Shown in pieces: positions 7,277 to 10,302 of a DNA stretch of 10,302 nt. Position 1 is the stretch's first letter, and the number at the start of each line of letters is the position of its first letter. The stretch is from Candidatus Bathyarchaeota archaeon. GTDB lineage: Archaea; Thermoproteota; CALKCG01; B24; JAGTQN01. Under the pieces are notes generated by a model. The model did no database searches. It worked only from the letters and a program-made list of their open reading frames with translations, and had not been told where the DNA came from. The stretch spans positions 203-10,504 of the forward strand of contig JAGTQN010000059.1 of NCBI GenBank assembly GCA_018396395.1. Direction: 5' to 3'. Made by a program: the position numbers and the translations under genes.

Positions 7277-8110
7277 TTGGTCCTGGAGCTCCTCTTCATC
7301 TATGGTGATGCCTTCGGAGAGAGAGTCATCAGAAACCTAATAAACGACCCGAGTTTCTGCCAAGTCTGTGGTCTCTATTGCGACTTCTGCAAGGCTGGAA
7401 AGTACGGCCATGTTAGCCGCATCAGAGGAGCCTTGAGGATGCCGTCCCCTGAAGACCTTCCTTCTTTCTTGGAGAAGCCCGAAGCCTATCTTCCTAAGAA
7501 AGTTCCAAAGGCAGATCTATGCGTGATCTCAGGAATTCATCCAGACCTCCTTTTGGCGATGCCAGGGCTCTTAGCCAAAGCAGGCATCAAGGGTCTCATC
7601 GTCCCTATCGAGGATTTCAGGAAGGTCCCTTCAGGGCTGAGGAGGCAGGTTTCAGAGGCCTGCCAAGATCTTGGTCTGGAAAGTGTGTTCCCAAAGCCCT
7701 TCTGTAACCTAGAGGCTCCAAGGGAAGAAAATGCTATGGTTTCGAGTTTCATTGAGGAGCTAGGTATTGGAAGGCCTGTCCTTCGCATCGATCTAAGGAG
7801 ATCTGGAAGCCTTCTCAAGATTCGAAGAGTCTCGGTCCTAAAAAGCGCTCCTTGTGGCTCTACTTGGTACGTAGCAAAGAAAATAGAGGGTCTGGAACTG
7901 GAGGCAGGGTCCAAGGTGAGTGCGAAGGAATGCGATGCGCTCAGGGATGCCGTAGCCAGGGCCCACCACTCCTATCCATGCACAGCAAGTATGGAAGTGG
8001 ATCCTGAACTGGGGGAGCCCATCCTCCATAAGGCTGGCCATACAGTCTTGGATGCCGTAGCCAGGGCCATCGATGAGATAGGAGACTTATGGATGAAAAA
8101 GCATCTTTGA
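7277..8110 (+). CDS. DUF166 family cysteine-rich protein, possible ACDS accessory factor
   Basis: 277 aa, soluble, no signal peptide or membrane segment. I recognise the DUF166 pattern: a strand then YGDAFGERVIRNLINDPSFC, with the cysteine motif C28-x2-C31-x3-C35-x2-C38, a likely Fe-S or metal site. A middle part resembles a nucleotide-binding alpha/beta region (LCVISGIHPDLLLAMP, 81-96; GLIVPIED, 106-113). The C-terminal half has APCGSTWYVAKK (191-202), HHSYPCTASMEVDPE (230-244) and ILHKAGH (249-255), giving further conserved-looking Cys (C193, C235) and His residues. The family is archaeal and of unknown function. Some databases label it thymidylate synthase, without catalytic support here, and from memory some methanogen members are selenoproteins. 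The TTG start is the only usable start and matches the family N-terminus. It lies about 190 bases after cdhE in the same direction and converges with the corrinoid activator. A role in metal or corrinoid maturation is inference from context alone. Confidence 0.85.
   Translation: MVLELLFIYGDAFGERVIRNLINDPSFCQVCGLYCDFCKAGKYGHVSRIRGALRMPSPEDLPSFLEKPEAYLPKKVPKADLCVISGIHPDLLLAMPGLLAKAGIKGLIVPIEDFRKVPSGLRRQVSEACQDLGLESVFPKPFCNLEAPREENAMVSSFIEELGIGRPVLRIDLRRSGSLLKIRRVSVLKSAPCGSTWYVAKKIEGLELEAGSKVSAKECDALRDAVARAHHSYPCTASMEVDPELGEPILHKAGHTVLDAVARAIDEIGDLWMKKHL
7945..7963 (+). repeat. Intragenic 19-base direct repeat, copy 1
   Basis: GGATGCCGTAGCCAGGGCC occurs identically here and at 8050-8068, 105 bases (35 codons) apart, in the same frame. 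It encodes DAVARA both times in the DUF166 protein (residues 224-229). Confidence 0.8.
8050..8068 (+). repeat. Intragenic 19-base direct repeat, copy 2
   Basis: Second identical copy of the repeat at 7945-7963, encoding DAVARA at residues 259-264 of the DUF166 protein. The flanking residues differ between the copies (HH versus IDEIG after the repeat). Confidence 0.8.
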
Positions 8111-8117
8111 ATGCTTC

Positions 8118-8157
8118 TTAATTGAGATTTATTCAATTGGGAGAAAGGCTTTTCTTC
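8118..8157 (+). terminator. Possible transcription end of the DUF166 gene
   Basis: AATTGA (8120-8125) and TCAATT (8133-8138) form a 6-base stem around a 7-base loop, extendable by two T-G wobble pairs. It is followed by the pyrimidine/T-rich run CTTTTCTTCT (8149-8158). The stem is AT-only and weak; archaeal termination may rely mainly on the T-rich run. The rest of the spacer to 8294 between the two convergent genes shows no gene and no clear terminator for the minus-strand gene. Confidence 0.3.
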
Positions 8158-8294
8158 TACTTAGTTTCGGTATGATGGATAAAGCCCCGAATGCAAAATT
8201 ATATTGATTTATTAACCACTGGGCTCTTCAGAAGCCTACATAGCTTTCTCTGCAATCGGTAGTTGCTAGGTAAGGCTAGAAGGCGGAGCTTTGA

Positions 8295-10175
8295 TTATCT
8301 AGAGGCATAAGTGGGAAAGAACTCCCTTGGTCCTGGAATGTATATGGAATCAGAGTAGGCCTCTGTGAACATATAATCGACGGAGAGGTCTATGTAAAGC
8401 ATTTTTTCGGCAACTTCCTTCATTTCTCTCCTTTTCTCTATCGAAAGGAGGGCTGCATAGGCTCCAGATAGAGAGCCATTTCCGATAGGATGGACCTTTG
8501 CCCTCGGGAATTCTGGAAGGATTCCAAATTTCATCACATTCTTTAAGTCTGTGTAGGCTCCGAAGGCTCCTGCGAGGTAAAGGTTCCTAACATCGTGTAT
8601 GGACAATTTCAGTTTCCTCATCAATGTAATAACGGCCCCACAGACGGCCGCCTTCGAGTCGATTATATAATCCATATCGCGTTGGTTTATGACGATGTCT
8701 CGTCCTATGGCCGTCCTTTCCTCGGGGACAAGGATGTACTCGAGTCCATACCTTCCTCTTCTTATAAAAGGAGAGGTTGGGTGCTGGACGATCTTTCCCC
8801 TAAAGTCGATTATTCCCGCGGAGAACATCTCGGCTACCGTGTCAATGATGCCAGAGCCACATATACCCTTGGGAGGAACATTTCCAATAACCTCGCATTC
8901 AGCCTCCAAGGTCCTTGGATCAATTTTCACATGCTCTATGGCACCTTCCATAGCCCTCATGCCATTTCCTATGCCCTCCCCTTCGAAAGCTGGTCCTGAA
9001 GCACAAGAGGCTGAAATGAGCCAAAGATTGTTTCCTAATATGATTTCTCCATTGGTCCCCAGGTCTATGAGAAGCGAAATCTCATCAGATTTATGCATAC
9101 CGGAGGCTAAAACATCCCCTATAGCATCTCCTCCCAAGAATCGGCTCACATTGGGAAGGCAGTAAATGTAGGCTTCAGGGTTTACATCGATTCCAAGCTC
9201 ACTAGCCTTTCTTACGATCGGATTCCTTGAAACCTTCTCATTTCCGTCTACGTAGGCAAGGTATGATGGATCTATCCCAGCGAGCAGATGGTTCATGACA
9301 GTATTTCCCCCTACACAGACTTCGGCGATCTCCTTCCTTCCTATGCCTATAGGAAGGGTAAGTTCCTCGATGATTGCATTTATGCTCTTCACGACTTCCT
9401 TCTGAAGCCTTATTAGACCCTCCTGTCTTCTGGCGTAGGCTATTCGCGTAACGAGGGTCTCTCCATAGTTAATCTGACCGTTAAGACAGGAAGCCCTTCC
9501 AAGAATTTTTCCAGCCGTGAGGTCAACAAGGAGGGCTACGATGGTCGTTGTTCCTATATCGATGGCTAAGCCATAGTTTGTTCGCCTCGAGTCACCTGGC
9601 TCAATGGCGATGACCTCGGATTGTCCTCCTGTGACGGTCAAAGTTGCGGTAATGGCTTCCTCCTTATCCTTTATAGATAAGAGCCTTTTCAGAATACCTT
9701 CGCTTAGAAGGGGTTTTTCATCCGAACCTTTGAGCCTCAAAAAGGGAGTTCCCAATCTTCCTTTCTTCTCAATATCGATAACCACGGGAGTCTCCACGAG
9801 ATACTTTCGACAAGCTGGGTTGATTCTTTCGACAATAGACTCCATATCGACGAGGATCTTAGGCTTTGAAACTTGACTTTCGATAGGTATCGTAAACTCA
9901 GCATTTCCTAGGACACAGACTTGACAGGCAAGGAGGTAGCCATCCACCTTCTCCCTTGGAGAAAGCCATTTGTCTTCCTTATTCGAGAGGTGTAAAACCT
10001 CGCCTTTGTTCAGGATAACTTTACACTTCCCGCACTCGCCATGCCCACCGCATATACTATTGATCCATATGCCAGCTTCTCTAAGAGCCTCCAGCAAAAC
10101 AGTACCCTTCTTTACCTCAACTACTCTACCTATAGGATTGATGAAGAGCCTTACGTAGTCCCCCAAATCAATCAC
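8295..10175 (-). CDS. RACo-like reductive activator of corrinoid protein ([2Fe-2S] + ASKHA ATPase, DUF4445)
   Basis: ATP-dependent activator that, in its family, reduces the inactive Co(II) cobamide of corrinoid Fe-S or methyltransferase proteins to Co(I). Numbered from the GTG at 10175 it is 626 aa. The N-terminal plant-type [2Fe-2S] domain has C42-x5-C48-x2-C51 and C84 (ICGGHGECGKCKV, then LACQV). A linker and middle domain (about 100-195) leads to the ASKHA core: DIGTTT (206-211), GGNTVMNHLLAG (290-301), LIDLGTNGEIIL (370-381), SCASGPAFEGEGI (390-402), GICGSGIID (438-446) and AGAFGAY (535-541). The layout matches bacterial RACo rather than methanogen RamA, which lacks this ferredoxin domain and ends in a ferredoxin-like cluster domain. 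Beside cdhD/cdhE, their corrinoid is the obvious target (inference). The frame extends to a TTG at 10229. AGGA at 10185-10188, 9 bases from the GTG, and the promoter position favour the shorter form. TTG at 10166 is another candidate. Confidence 0.93.
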   Translation of the reverse strand: MIDLGDYVRLFINPIGRVVEVKKGTVLLEALREAGIWINSICGGHGECGKCKVILNKGEVLHLSNKEDKWLSPREKVDGYLLACQVCVLGNAEFTIPIESQVSKPKILVDMESIVERINPACRKYLVETPVVIDIEKKGRLGTPFLRLKGSDEKPLLSEGILKRLLSIKDKEEAITATLTVTGGQSEVIAIEPGDSRRTNYGLAIDIGTTTIVALLVDLTAGKILGRASCLNGQINYGETLVTRIAYARRQEGLIRLQKEVVKSINAIIEELTLPIGIGRKEIAEVCVGGNTVMNHLLAGIDPSYLAYVDGNEKVSRNPIVRKASELGIDVNPEAYIYCLPNVSRFLGGDAIGDVLASGMHKSDEISLLIDLGTNGEIILGNNLWLISASCASGPAFEGEGIGNGMRAMEGAIEHVKIDPRTLEAECEVIGNVPPKGICGSGIIDTVAEMFSAGIIDFRGKIVQHPTSPFIRRGRYGLEYILVPEERTAIGRDIVINQRDMDYIIDSKAAVCGAVITLMRKLKLSIHDVRNLYLAGAFGAYTDLKNVMKFGILPEFPRAKVHPIGNGSLSGAYAALLSIEKRREMKEVAEKMLYIDLSVDYMFTEAYSDSIYIPGPREFFPTYASR

Positions 10176-10184
10176 TCCATGGAA

Positions 10185-10188
10185 TCCT
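10185..10188 (-). promoter_or_regulatory. Possible ribosome binding site of the corrinoid activator (AGGA)
   Basis: On the minus strand AGGA lies 9 bases before the GTG at 10175. A second site, GGAG at 10175-10178, is 8 bases before the TTG at 10166, so the two starts, three codons apart, cannot be separated by eye. The TTG at 10229 has no such site. Confidence 0.35.
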
Positions 10189-10242
10189 AAGCTTCGATGA
10201 CATTTTTGAGAGCCTGATCGGGAATTCAAGGATGGGCTTTTA

Positions 10243-10258
10243 GATAAAGTTAAATTTG
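10243..10258 (-). promoter_or_regulatory. Candidate promoter of the corrinoid activator gene
   Basis: Read on the minus strand, AAATTTAACTTTATC contains two overlapping TATA-like options (ATTTAA and TTTATC), preceded by a purine-rich AGGACA. Transcription would begin roughly 25 bases further, around 10220-10230. That would put the RNA 5' end at or past the TTG at 10229 and leave a leader of about 50 bases before the GTG at 10175. Confidence 0.35.
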
Positions 10259-10302
10259 TCCTAATGTTTCAGTTATGTTGAGAAAATTTGGGCGGATGGT
10301 CC

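Noticed and set aside
8211..8294. Search for a tRNA or small RNA in the GC-richer part of the convergent spacer
   Set aside because: No cloverleaf, T-loop motif or stable stem could be found; only short scattered pairings.
8595..9165. Plus-strand open frames of 134 and 158 codons opposite the activator gene
   Set aside because: They are antisense to well-conserved ASKHA motifs on the minus strand, have no recognisable family and no ribosome site. They are shadows of the real gene.
1..10302. CRISPR arrays, insertion sequences, integrase or attachment sites
   Set aside because: No regularly spaced repeats, transposase-like frames or terminal inverted repeats were seen. Apart from three short spacers the window is filled by seven conserved genes.

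Overview
The window holds a complete archaeal acetyl-CoA decarbonylase/synthase (ACDS, also called CODH/ACS) operon, followed by a cysteine-rich DUF166 protein and, on the opposite strand, a RACo-like reductive activator of corrinoid proteins. The gene set and order (cdhA-cdhB-cdhC-cdhD-cdhE) and the separate epsilon subunit CdhB are archaeal, not bacterial. The beta subunit is also the short archaeal form, without the N-terminal CODH-binding domain of bacterial AcsB. Arginine is mostly AGG/AGA, isoleucine often ATA, and several genes start with TTG or GTG. I infer an archaeon, plausibly thermophilic, that uses the Wood-Ljungdahl carbonyl branch. Uncultured lineages such as Bathyarchaeia or Hadarchaeota would fit, but the sequence alone does not fix the phylum. 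No methanogenesis gene lies in the window.

Layout: bases 18-7086 carry cdhA, cdhB, cdhC, cdhD and cdhE on the plus strand, with gaps of 9, 3, 21 and about 52 bases, so almost certainly one transcript. A roughly 190-base AT- and purine-rich spacer (7087-7276) contains a good archaeal TATA-like box. It is followed by the DUF166 gene (7277-8110). A 184-base spacer (8111-8294) separates this from the convergent activator gene (minus strand, stop at 8295, start near 10175). The activator's probable promoter lies at the right edge.

How the genes work together: CdhA with CdhB interconverts CO and CO2. CdhD with CdhE carries the methyl group on a corrinoid, received from tetrahydromethanopterin or tetrahydrofolate. 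CdhC joins methyl, CO and CoA into acetyl-CoA at its nickel-containing A cluster, or runs the reverse reaction. The Co(I) corrinoid is prone to oxidation, and the minus-strand protein has the [2Fe-2S] plus ASKHA-ATPase architecture of enzymes that reduce it back. All recognised metal-ligand motifs in the five Cdh subunits are intact, so the complex looks functional. The least explained part is the DUF166 protein. Its CxxCxxxCxxC motif and its position between the complex and the corrinoid activator suggest an accessory role, which is inference only. No cooC-type nickel-insertion ATPase gene is present, although methanogens often carry one between cdhC and cdhD.
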